Source: Uloborus plumipes
Lineage: Eukaryota; Arthropoda; Arachnida; Araneae; Uloboridae
Length of the DNA: 64,000 bases
Assembly (NCBI GenBank): GCA_038373865.1
Contig: JAXGGA010004482.1
Span: 1 to 64,000 of the forward strand
Direction of reading: 5' to 3'
Of this stretch, positions 30,151 through 42,100 are shown piece after piece. Made by a program: the position numbers and the translations under genes. The stretch's first letter is position 1; the number at the start of each line of letters is the position of its first letter. Below the pieces are notes generated by a model. That model did no database searches. It had not been told where the DNA came from and worked only from the letters and a program-made list of their open reading frames with translations.

Positions 30151-33100
30151 GTAGAGATGAGTTCGGGCTCACTTTTGAAGGCCCGAGCCCACCCAAACCC
30201 GAGAATTTTTAATCCGAGCCCGAGTGATATTGTCTTTTTTTTGAGCCCGACCCGGCCCGAGCCCGAGTGTATCAAACATCAATATATATTTTTAATTTCC
30301 AGTTGGGATGCACTGCCATATGGTATATCGTAATAGCAATCGCAAATATATTATAAGTGGGTGCTATCTTTCTGAATTATTATTATTATTATTGCTGCCA
30401 TTAAGAAAAACTGTTCTCACGCTCTTTAAGTACCCCAATATTTTATTCCGTGAACGTTGTATTTGTATAAAAACTGACTATCTTAATATGAGATCGAGCC
30501 CGAGCCCGAAAGTTGCTTGAAGTTAAAGGGCCCGAGTCCGGCTCATCTCTAATATACAGTCAATTCGCGACAGCTCGAATTCTGATAACTCAAATACAGT
30601 TGACGCTCGTTATAACGACTTCTCGTTATAAAGACCATACTAATATAACAACCAGTGATAAAACCCCCAACTGTATTCTAATATACTCTATGTTCTACCC
30701 CTTATAGCGACCACTCGTTATAAAGACCGTTTTCCATAGGACGGAGACGGTTGTTATATCGAGCGTCGACTGTATTGTTATAACTCGAATTTCTTATTAG
30801 GTCCCGATCCATTTGTTTTCAATTCTATATTAATTTTCCTCCATATCTCGAAATTTACTTCTCTTAACTCGAAGATTTTTTGAGGTGACTAAACATTTGA
30901 TAGTTAAAAAGCAGAAAAAACTTTCAAGTAAGAGCATGAAATTTTATTTATTCTTCTTTTGTGATTCCTTCAGGGAAAATCTGAAAATAAAAGATCGGTT
31001 GAATCTATGTGCAATACAGGAATAACACACATGGTGGCTCTTGCTGTATTGTTTGCACTTATTGCGTCTGTAAGGAATTTGTTTTCCAAAAGTTTTGCTT
31101 CTTTAATCTTCAATGAATCGTGACAGTGGCATAGTATTTATTGAATTTAAAACAAACGACTTTTATATTAAAATACTGAGGTTTGCAACGAATAGTACAT
31201 ACAAACCATGGAAGAATATGAATCTGTTGCCAAAGAAGAGCAACAGTTGAAAAAACTGTAATATTTACCGTTTTTTAAATTACAAAATTGCTTAAAGCAG
31301 CTTAAAATGATGGATTACCTCACAAGAATGAAATATGTACAAAAAGAAAGTTTCTTTTTCTTTTTTTTTTCTAAACGTTTTAATTCAAATAGTCTAAATT
31401 TTAATTAATTAAACTTGTCAGTTATCTATACATAAATTGAATATTCCAAGTTTTTATTATTAAAACGTTGGAAATCAAAATTAATGATAAGTCAAACTTC
31501 CGATAAGTCGAAGTTTTTTTCTGTCCCTTCAAATTCGAGTTATCGAGAATTGACTGTATATATGTATATATATATATTTTTCTTTTTTTGGGCCCACACT
31601 AATGTTCATGAATGATTTGCCGTAGTTAAGCTCAGCTATCAGTTACTTTGAAATATGTGTTCACATGTATAGTATATTTTTATTGTAGGTGATAATAGTG
31701 GCCAATCTACCACTGCAGCTGAGGAATGCTCTTCACCTCTAAGTACTGGAACACAACACACTGATGTCCCTCACATTCCTTTGAGTAGCCAACCACAATT
31801 TTCACCTATGATTTCTACAAGCATGTCAAAAAACCCTACAAACATTACTTTTTATGATCCAAATCAGCATGCAAGTTCTCAACATGTTTTACCGCCTCTA
31901 GACACGCCACCTATTGGAAACCCTCCTTTGCTTTCCAATGCTTCACCAACTGTAGCACAACCTTATGCACCAATCCAGCAAAGGTAAAACTTTTTAAACT
32001 GCCATGCTTTCTTAAAATACAATACCTAGAAATGTGCACAACAGACTTTGAGATTCAGATTCATTGTTTTTATTTTGTTCACTTTTTAATATGCTTTTAT
32101 TAGTTTCACTTGTGGGTATGTATTAGGGTGGAGCGAAAAAAACAAAGTTTTTATTTTCGAATCGTAATAGTGCGGAAAAGTTGCGATTGGTGAAGACATA
32201 CAAAACAAAAAAAAATTTTTTGAAATCGGATAATATCTTCCGTTCCCGCAACGAGCCTGAAATTTTGAAAAAATGAAAAATTTCAAGTGTTTTTAGCGAT
32301 TTTTTAAAATTTTTGTTTCAATGTTTTATTTTCATGCTCTTGGACGGAAAAGTGACAATTGGTGAAGCCTTCTGAAATTTTGAAACATATATTGAGATGG
32401 AATAATACCTTCTGATATAGGAACAAGCCAGAAAAACCAAAAAATTGGAAATTTTCAGCTTTTTTGGGAGGGATTAAAAAAAATTTAAAAAAATGTTCTC
32501 ATTTTTTTTCCTTCTTTTTTACCCGGTATCATAGCGTAAAGAATTTTAAAAAGCACTATATTGTTCTTAAACATTAATTTTTTTCTTGATTTTTTAGGTA
32601 CTGTCGTCCCCGTTTAATCGGATAACGGATAAACGATTACCCCGCTTATAGGAATAAAATATCTTGGAACCGATGCCACAGACGTAATGTTAAAGATCCC
32701 TGCTTAATCGAATACCCCGTTTAATCGAATAATATTTCTTGGAACCGACAGTATTTGTTTTAGAGGGGCCGACAGTATCTTCTAAACATGCAAAACTACC
32801 ATTCTTTACAACAATGAAACACAACTCAGTACAAAAACCCACTAAATAAGATACCCAATCGCAAAATAAACGCTAATTTTAATCACTAAACTATAAACAA
32901 TTTTCATGCCTAACTAATTATATACAATTTCTTAACCGCCTTTTGAAGTCTGTGCCTTCTAAAAACTGTTACCTAACCTAACTGACTACCCACAGAATCC
33001 TTTAGCATTAATTTAATTAAAACTAATTTTTGTTGAGTCTTTAAGATTAAACCTAGTTAGGTTAGGTAGTGTATATAATGAGACTACAAAAGGCAATTAA

Positions 33101-36100
33101 AAATTAAGAAACTAACATATAATGAGGTAAGTATTAAAATAGTTTATCGTTTAAAGTTAAAAAATATTGTTCATCTTATGAGTGAGTGTTTTGTTCAGTG
33201 GATTTTTGTTCTGAAAAAGTTAAACAAAGTTAATTAATAGGTATGGGTAAGAAAATGTGTGTAAATATTATGTATTATTTTTTCTTTTTAGTTCCCGGTC
33301 GTTTTTCAATGGCGATTTTGTTTGTTTTTTTAAAAAATAATTTTGTGTATGATAAATTAGAAATCAACAAAATCTAAAATTTATTTTGTCTTCTAGACTA
33401 ATACATTCATTATATTTATGGCTTTCATATTAAATGTGTTCTAAAATCATCACTGAGATGCTCTATAGTAACCTTTTAAGCACAAAATTCTCTGCAATCG
33501 TGTTTCAAATGTTCAGCTTTCATGATAACGTGTTTTAACTTTTTTTGCATAAAGCAAATGGGGTGTGTGGGGCATAACTATGGGCATAAGTGCGGGCCTT
33601 CCCCGCAGTGCCCTCTCCTTGTCAAATGCTTTCCAATCCTTAATTTTTGCTACACCTTGCCCCACTTTGCTTGGGACTGTGTAACTGTAGGAACCAACAT
33701 AACCTTAAACAAACTTAAAGCAACTAAAAAGCAAAAAATAATAGATAACATTTACATAAAATTTTTTACCCATGCCTATTAATTAAATTTTTTGAACTTT
33801 TTCAGTACAAAGATCCACTGAAAAAAATACTCATTCATAAGATGAATAATATTTTTTATCTCTAAACGATAAACTATTTTAATATCTACTTCCTTATATG
33901 TTAGTTTCTTAATTTTTAATTGCCTTTTGCAGTCTCATTCTATACACTACCTAACCTAACTACGTTTAATTTTAAAGACTGAACAAAAATTAGTTTTTAA
34001 TTAAATTAATATTAAAGGATTCTGTGGGTAGCCAGTTAGGTTACTTAACAGTTTATAGAAGGCACAGACTTCAAAAGGAGGTTAAGAAATTGTATGTAAT
34101 TAGGTAGGCACAAAAATTGTTTATCGTTTAGTGATTAAAATTAGCGTTTTTTGCGAGTGGGTATCTTAATAGTGGGTTTTGTACTGGATTGCAGAAATTT
34201 TGGAAAATATTTTATAATTTTCTATTATTTGAAATTGTTTCATTGTTGTAAAGACTGGTAGTTTTGCATGTTTAGAAGATACCTAAAAACCAAGAAAAAA
34301 ATTAATGTTTAAGAGTAATATAGTGCTTTTTAAAATTCTTTACGCTATGATACCGGGTAAAAAAGAAGAAAAAAAATGAGAACATTTAAAAAAAAATTTT
34401 TAATCCCTCCCAAAAAAGCTGAAAATTTCCAATTTTTTGGTTTTTCTGGCTTGTTTCTGGATCAGAAGGTATCATTCGATCTCAATATATTTTTTAAAAT
34501 TTCAGAAGGCTTCACCAATTGTCACTTTTCTGTCCAAGAGCATTAAAATAAAACATTGAAACAAAAATTTTAGAAAATCGCTAAAAACACATGAAATTTT
34601 TCATTTTTTCAAAATTTCAGGCTCGTTGCGGGAACGGAAGATATTATCCGATTTCAAAAATTTTTTTTTTGTTTTGTAAGTCTTCACCAATCGCAACTTT
34701 TCCGCACTATTACGATTCGAAAATAAAAACTTTGCTTTTTTCGCTCCACCCTAGTATGTATGCAGGGGTCAATCCAAGATATTTGACCAAGGTCCTATTT
34801 TTGGAATTTTGTGAAAACTAATTTGTGATTTTGTGAAAAATAGTTACAGCAAGAAATATTCCTGATCGTTCTTTAAACTTGGATTTCTGTGAAGAGTCAG
34901 TTTTTGAGTGACTGAATTTTGTGAAGGATCCCATTTTGAGATTCTGAATTTTGTGAAGGCTCCTTTAACAGACCTAATTTCTCTCTAGATAGACCCTTGG
35001 TATGTAACTCTGAATAAAAGATAAAATTCATGTTCTTTGCAAATATAAAAGTAATATATTTAATACTATTATTAATACTAAAGGCTAAACTATATTACGT
35101 GTTGATGTACAAGTATTATAAGCAGGGTTGGCAAAAACCCAACCGACCCGGGTTTTTGTGGGTTTTTCTGGGTATTTACGGGTTTTTCTGGGTTTTACAG
35201 GTTTTTCTGGGTTTTTGTATGTTAAATTTTATTTCTTATGCAGGTATTGATATATAATGTATGCATTCATTCATATAAAAATATATTTATTAAGTTAAAG
35301 TTCTGAATCGCATTTAATCAATGTCAATGGATTAATAATTAATATTATTAACAATATCAATTAATAATATCATCAAGCGAATTATAATATTTAATGTGTA
35401 TATATTTAAGAAGCTTTGGACAATGGTTTCAGCTATAAACTTTTATCACTTGTTTTTTACAAAATAGAAGAACTGTTGCAAATGGGCTTTCCTACAATTA
35501 CAGCAATATTAAGGTGTGAAAATTTCAAAAACTTAAATTTATGCCATTAAAAAATTAAAACCATTTGCACTTGTTCATTAATAGAAATAATCATCTTTTC
35601 TCATTAAGTAGCCTGCTTGAATCAGGCCCGTGCTGGCCCACCGGGACACTGGGGCGTATCCCGGCGCGCCCTCCTTTACGGCGCCCCTTTCCTTTTTTTT
35701 ATTCAGCAAGGGAACATTTTTATAAAAATCGTGCAGATAACCAGTTTATCTTAAAACCAGTTTGAAAGAAAATAACCTCAATGAATAAAAGTGTAAATGT
35801 ATCCCACAAAAAGTGAACATTAGCAATTGATCAACGAGGTACAAAAGCTTGCACATACACGCAGCATATAGGCCTGCGATAAGTCCAGTCAGCTCAAAAG
35901 AAGGGGTCGAAAACTTGGGAATTTCGGGGAACAAAGCAGTAAATTACACTCTATGTAGTAGCGTACATAGCACCCCTGCAGTCCGGGCTGGGCGAGGGGG
36001 GGCGCATAAGGTTTGAGGACACACAATCCAGGAAAATAGCCGTATGATTTTTATGGTTTATTGAAGGGGTGGGGGACGAACTTACAAATCTTGCTGGAGA

Positions 36101-39100
36101 GGGGCGCACTTAAGTCTATGTACGCTACTGCCTCTATGTTTCATCTGTTGATGTTAACACATAGTTCATTATGTGCTAAACTACCTTCTCCATTCCCCTG
36201 GCTTCCTCTTGGCGTATTTCGAGATAACTAGCAGCAGACCGGGCTTTTAAAAGTGTTCTAGGGAAAATATAAAAGGGGGAAAAGGACAGTGGTTGGTTAC
36301 GCGGACAGTTTTGAAAGCTTTTATGGCAGAAATGAGTTAGCTAAAGTAACGCCCCACTCAGCTACTTCCTAAGAGATAACGCTTCCTGGGGCGCCCCAAT
36401 GAGAAGGCACGGAAGGTCGCTGCAACCACCCGAAACCATTCCTTATTCGACAAATTTTGTCTGACTGCTCGGCAAATTTTGTTGGAAATTACATTCTGTC
36501 GTAAATTGGCAACACGGTTTTCTTTAACAGTATGCAAATTTCTGCATCACTTAAAAGCATATATATAGTCGACTAGTATGTTTTGGCTTCGACGATGTTG
36601 TTGTAAGTTGGACGTTATGTTATTTTTGTAAATAAGTTTGTTTTAATTCTAGCATATAAAATAAAATGCATCTATTGTTTTATTTATATTATTGCTACAT
36701 CATTGAATTACACGGACACTGCTTTAACTCTGCTAAACATTTGAACATGGTTACGGGCCTTGTTCATGCAATAAAAGGTCCGGTAGATTCAAATTGGTGT
36801 AGTATTTGAATACGCTTGAAATATTCAAAAGTTGGAATGGCTCTTGTTCAAGAACTTTCTTTTACATTTCCGAAGTTATCGGATTACAACTATGCATCTT
36901 GGAAACTCGATATAAAATGTGTTTTGATTGACAGAAATTGCTGGGAATTTGTTTCAAGCCATGAAGAGCTGAAATGTGATGAAGCTGCATCTGAAAGAGA
37001 TAGAAAAGACTTTGAATGGCGTAAACGAAGGGCGTATACGACCATATATCAAGCTGTGGAAAGGAAATTCCAGATTCTAATTGCTCAAACTGAAAGCGGA
37101 AAAGAAGCATGGGACATTCTGAAGCTCAATTTTGAACCAACTTCGCGTGCTCGTTTAGCTGGATTACTAGATGAGTTCTTCGAACTTAAATTAAACCCAC
37201 AAGAAGAAACTGTAGGTTTATTTTGCAAGAAAATTGAAGAGAAAACTTTGCAAGTTAAAGACGCTGGTTTTGATATGCCGGAGTTGTTAGTGTGTTTCCA
37301 ACTTATACGCCGGTTACCTGAAGAATATGAAAATCTAGTCCAAATGCTGTACAGATTAGATGATAAAGAATTTACGCTAGAGAACGTGTCAAGACAACTC
37401 ATCACGGAGTACGGAAGAATTTGTTTGAAACTTAAAGACGAAGATAAGTTCATAGCTGACGCTTACGCTACTAGATGTAAATCGTCCGACGAGAAACCAA
37501 CTATGCCGAAGAAGAATTTTGGAAACAGAGCTCGATCAACTTCAAGCAGTGGAAGCGACCTGGATCCCCGAAGAAATTCGACTTCTCTCCGACCAAATTG
37601 TATGGGGCCGAAATTGAATTGCAGTTACTGCGGGAAGCCCAACCATACGGAGGAAAAATGTTTCAAAAAAGCCCGAGATCTCGAGAAAAAACAAGCTCTG
37701 CACTGTGAATCTACAAAACAGACTGAATTAGTTTTCAACACCTCTTCAAATGAAAGAAAAGTAGTGGAATTTTTGATTGACTCAGCAAGTACTTCACATT
37801 TTGCGAATGACAAAGAACTATTTACTACGTATAGAGACATTCCACATCAAAAAGTACTAATTGGTGATAAAGACAGTTCATCGGAAGTGCATGGAATTGG
37901 AGATATTGATCTAACGATTCAAGACACGAGAGGTAATATTGACATAATTTTAAAAAATGTTCTTTATGCACCAAATATGAGGAGAAATTTAATTGGTGGG
38001 GCTAATGTAGACATTGCAGGTTGTAAAATTCTATGGGGAAATGATAAAATGGTTGTACATGATAAATTTGATAAATATCTTTTTACGGTACCCCGTATAA
38101 ATAAATTGTATATAGTAAAAGGTTACGTTACAAACTGTAAAAATTATGCCTTTTCAGTCAGTTTAAGTCCGGAAATTATTCATCGTAGATTCTGTCATGT
38201 CAATTTACCTTTATTAATTAAAATGAGCAAAAACAATTGCGTTAAGGGAATTGAAAATATAAATTGTAAAAATGTAAATAAAATATGTGAAACGTGTGCT
38301 ATTGCAAAATCTGAAAGAACCTCATTTAAGAGAGGATACCAGTATAGACGTAAGTCAAATGAAGTTCTAGACAGGGTATACATGGATTTGTGGGGTCCTT
38401 CTCCTGTTGATTCATTTGCAGGAGGTAAATATTTTTTGTCAATTGTTGATGACTATTCCAGAAAAACTGAAGTATTTATCATTAAAGATAAAACTGAAGT
38501 CTTTGAATGTTTTAAAAAGTTTTTAGTGAAAGCGGAGAGACAGACGGGTAAAAAACTGAAATGCGTTCGAACGGATAATGGTCTTGAATTTACGCATAAA
38601 GAATTCGAGAAATTTTTAACTGAGTTAGGAATAAGAATTGAAAGGTCTTCAATTTATACCCCAGAACAAGTAGGAGTTGCAGAGAATTTCAATAAAGTAG
38701 CTATGAATGCAGTTCGAGCAATGCTACAGGATAGTGGATTAAAACCTCAATTTTGGGGGGAAGCTCTTTTAATGTATGTTCACACAAAAAATAGAACGGA
38801 ACACAGTTTAACAGAAGGTCTAACGCCACAAGAAATATGGACAGGATTCAAACCTTCGACAAGGCACTTTAGAATTTTTGGCTCGTTAGCATTTGTTCAT
38901 TTGCCTAAAGTTAAACGAAATAAACTTCAGCCTAGGGCTTTGATAGGAATTTTAGTTGGATACGCAAATAACACTAAAGGATATAGGATTTACGTTCCAA
39001 AAGAAAGACGAATTGTAGAAACTATACATGTGCGTATAGATGAAAGCAGAAACGGTGTAAAAGCATTATTCGGGAAAAATAATGGTTATAAATACACTAA

Positions 39101-42100
39101 TTTAAGTTTTGATGAATGCCCAACTGAACAGAATTTTAAAAACGCAACGCTAGATCTAAATCATGAAATTCCGGGTAGGAGCTTAAGTGACGATGAAGAA
39201 GAAAAATCTCAGGAAAGTAAAATCTTAAGTTCTGTAAATATTTCAGAATGGAAACGCGTCGAAAAACCGCGAACAAAAAGCACAAGAATTGATGTTTATT
39301 ATTATACTCCAGTTACAAACGTACGTCTAAGGTCTTTAAATGACGTAAAAAAGTACTGTAAGAAAAATAAAATAGCTTTTGAACCCAATAAGTTTGATTT
39401 CATTCCGAAAACAAAACATCCTAACGCGGAAAATATAAAAGAAACTTCGAGTGATTCTGACCTTGATTTGAATGAAATTTTTCAAAATGAAATTTATAAT
39501 GTTGAAATCCCTAGATCATTTGAGGATGTAAAAAATAGTCCAGATAAAGGGAAATGGGATGTCGCAATGAAGCAGGAAATAGACACAATGTACAAAAGAA
39601 GGGTTTGGCGGTTGGTAGATCCTCCAAAAAATGCCACAATATTAGGTAGTAGATGGGTTTATAATATAAAAAATACTGAGAAAAATGGTAGAAGGTATAA
39701 AGCGAGACTTTGTGCAAAAGGTTATGAAATGAAACAGGGAATCCGTTATCAGGATATATTTTCACCTGTCATTAACTTTTCTATCATAAAATTAATGTTC
39801 ATTTTATTGGTATCTATGTTAAAATGGCATCATGTGCAATTAGATGTGAAATCAGCCTATTTATATGGAACTTTAAAAGAAACTATCTTTATGCGACAGC
39901 CGCCTGGTTTCATAGTTAAAGGTGCTGAAAATAAAGTTTGCCTGTTAGAAAAATCTATTTATGGTTTAAAACAAAGTGGACGGGAATGGAATTCGGAATT
40001 GGATAGTATTTTACGTAATGTTGGTTTTCATAAGTTAAAATGGTGTAACTGTTTGTATAAAATGCAAGAAAATGCTGTTTTAGTGGTATATGTAGATGAT
40101 TTTGTGCTATTTGCTAAAGATGAAAAAATACTGAAATTAGTAACTAAAAGGTTAAAGAACAGTTTAGAAATTACTGAAATACCCAGTGGCAGAAAATTTT
40201 GTAGCTGTCTGCGACAAACTTTGACAATTTTATTATCTGTCTGCAAATTTTGAGTGAAATTTTAATATACTAGTCATATATTAAACAAGTATAATTTAAT
40301 AATAACTATAATTTGTAGCACTTTATCTAAAATATTGTAAGCATCATGTATTCTTTTTCATTTTGTTTTTTACTTTTGATGTTAGGAGTGTGTAACATGG
40401 GGTCCGTAAGTTGTGACCTGTTGAGCATGTCACTCAAAAAAGAAAAAGGAAAAGATGAAATTCTGATAAAAGATTTCAAAAAGAAAGGCTTCTAAAAACT
40501 TCTCTTACTTTTTTCACAGGAAAAAACAAGATTGGTACAAAATTATAAAAAAGTTTAAACTTTAATTTTTAATAATGGGGGGGGGGGGGGGTACCATAGG
40601 TTTGCATCCTTATCACTTATCCAGGTTATGAAACTCATTGTTTCAGTTTATAATGATTTTTTTTCTATGTTCCATTAGCTATTTCATTAATCTTCTAAAA
40701 TTCTATTTGGATATCTTTAGCTCTTTCTGAGGTTTTAATTTTTTATTTCATTTTTTTTCGCAAGAGCTGTTGCATTAATGACATGGTTCAAGACAAGACA
40801 TTTTTAACTGTGGTCATTTTAATGAAATCAAAAAGATTTTTTTATTAAAATGTTCAGAATAATTTTGAAATTAAGACAAAAATGCATTGATCTGTTTTTG
40901 CAGGTATTATCAGGTCACAAACTTGAATTTTATAAATATTTTTAAAAAAAAGGGTAGACTTTAAATTAGGACATAGGAAGGGCACTACCAGTGATCAAAC
41001 TATTGATTTTTTTTTAATGATCCATTGAGCATAAACTAATTTTTTTTTTTTTTAAAAAAACGGCGTTTTTTTTTTTTTTCTTCTTGACTTTCTGTGTTTT
41101 AAAAGTCACAAAAAAGACTAAAATTACTATGTGCAAAAAGATCGGTGGTGGTGGGGGGGTGACCTATAAATTTGGCAAAAATTCACTTTACACCAAATAT
41201 AGAGAAGCCAATTTTCTGAGCATGAATCCAAAAAAAAAAAACTTTGTTAATAAAGCACCGATTGATTAAAATCGGAGGGGGGGGGGAGCAGATGCGATGC
41301 AAATGAATGGGAAATAAAATACAGCTTTATCTTAAACAAAAATATAACAGTAGTAAAATATAATATGCCTGCTCTGAAGTTTGAAAAAGCAAAGTCAAGT
41401 TTCGGGCGCCATGTTTGCCCACGGTACAAAGAAAACTTGCAATTTTTTTTTCATAGAAAAACGGACAAAAATCGAAAGAGGGAGGATAGATATCACGTAA
41501 ATGAATGAAAAATAAAATGTAGCCGTATCTCAAGTAAAAAATAACCCCAGTGAAATAAAACGCAGCTGCTCTAACGAGCAAAAAAGCGAAGAAAAGTTTC
41601 GGGCGCCATGTTTGGCCACAGCAGAGATTTTTTTTTTTTCCCCGTAACACTTTTTTTTCCCCCAGCGGCTAAATGGGGAGGGAAAAAAAGCCCCTAAGTC
41701 AAAGCATGCTCAAGAGGGGAAAAAAATTGGCCGAAAGTTGCGGACAACTTTTCTAAGTTGTTTTTATTAGTGCATACAAAAACTGTCTGCAAGAGGGTTT
41801 CACAGGCGGCGACGATGTCGCCGTGTCGCGGTGTTTCTGCCACTGGGCTGAAATAGGTGTGATGAAATATTTGCTTGGTGTTAATTTTGAGAACATTAAT
41901 AATTCAATATTTCTTCATCAAAAAACTTACATTGAAAAATTAGAATTAAAATTTAAAGATTTGCCTAAGAGTTACGTTAAACTACCTTTTAAAACTGGTT
42001 ATGTTTTACCAAGTAAAGTTAACGAAAATGAAATAGTAGAAAATGAAATCATGAAAAAATTTCCATACCGAACGTTGATTGGATGTTTGTCATTTTTGGC

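Larger units (their letters stand above)
32124..34753. mobile_element. Giant hAT-like fold-back (TAGGGTGGAGCG ends), 2.6 kb
   Basis: Termini TAGGGTGGAGCGAAAAAA and its complement are flanked by a perfect 8-bp duplication GTATGTAT (32116-32123 and 34754-34761). The arms run about 1 kb inward on both sides (to about 33255 and from about 33768), leaving a centre of about 510 bp. A 175-bp MITE interrupts the left arm only. No transposase is visible. Confidence 0.88.

Noticed and set aside
32086..34821. Two similar proteins beginning [20 protein letters not shown]
   Set aside because: They are opposite-strand translations of the two inverted arms of the giant fold-back; conservation comes from the DNA repeat.
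36816..36836. Start of the copia frame at a TTG
   Set aside because: Eukaryotic translation should use ATG; the first ATG in frame is at 36837.
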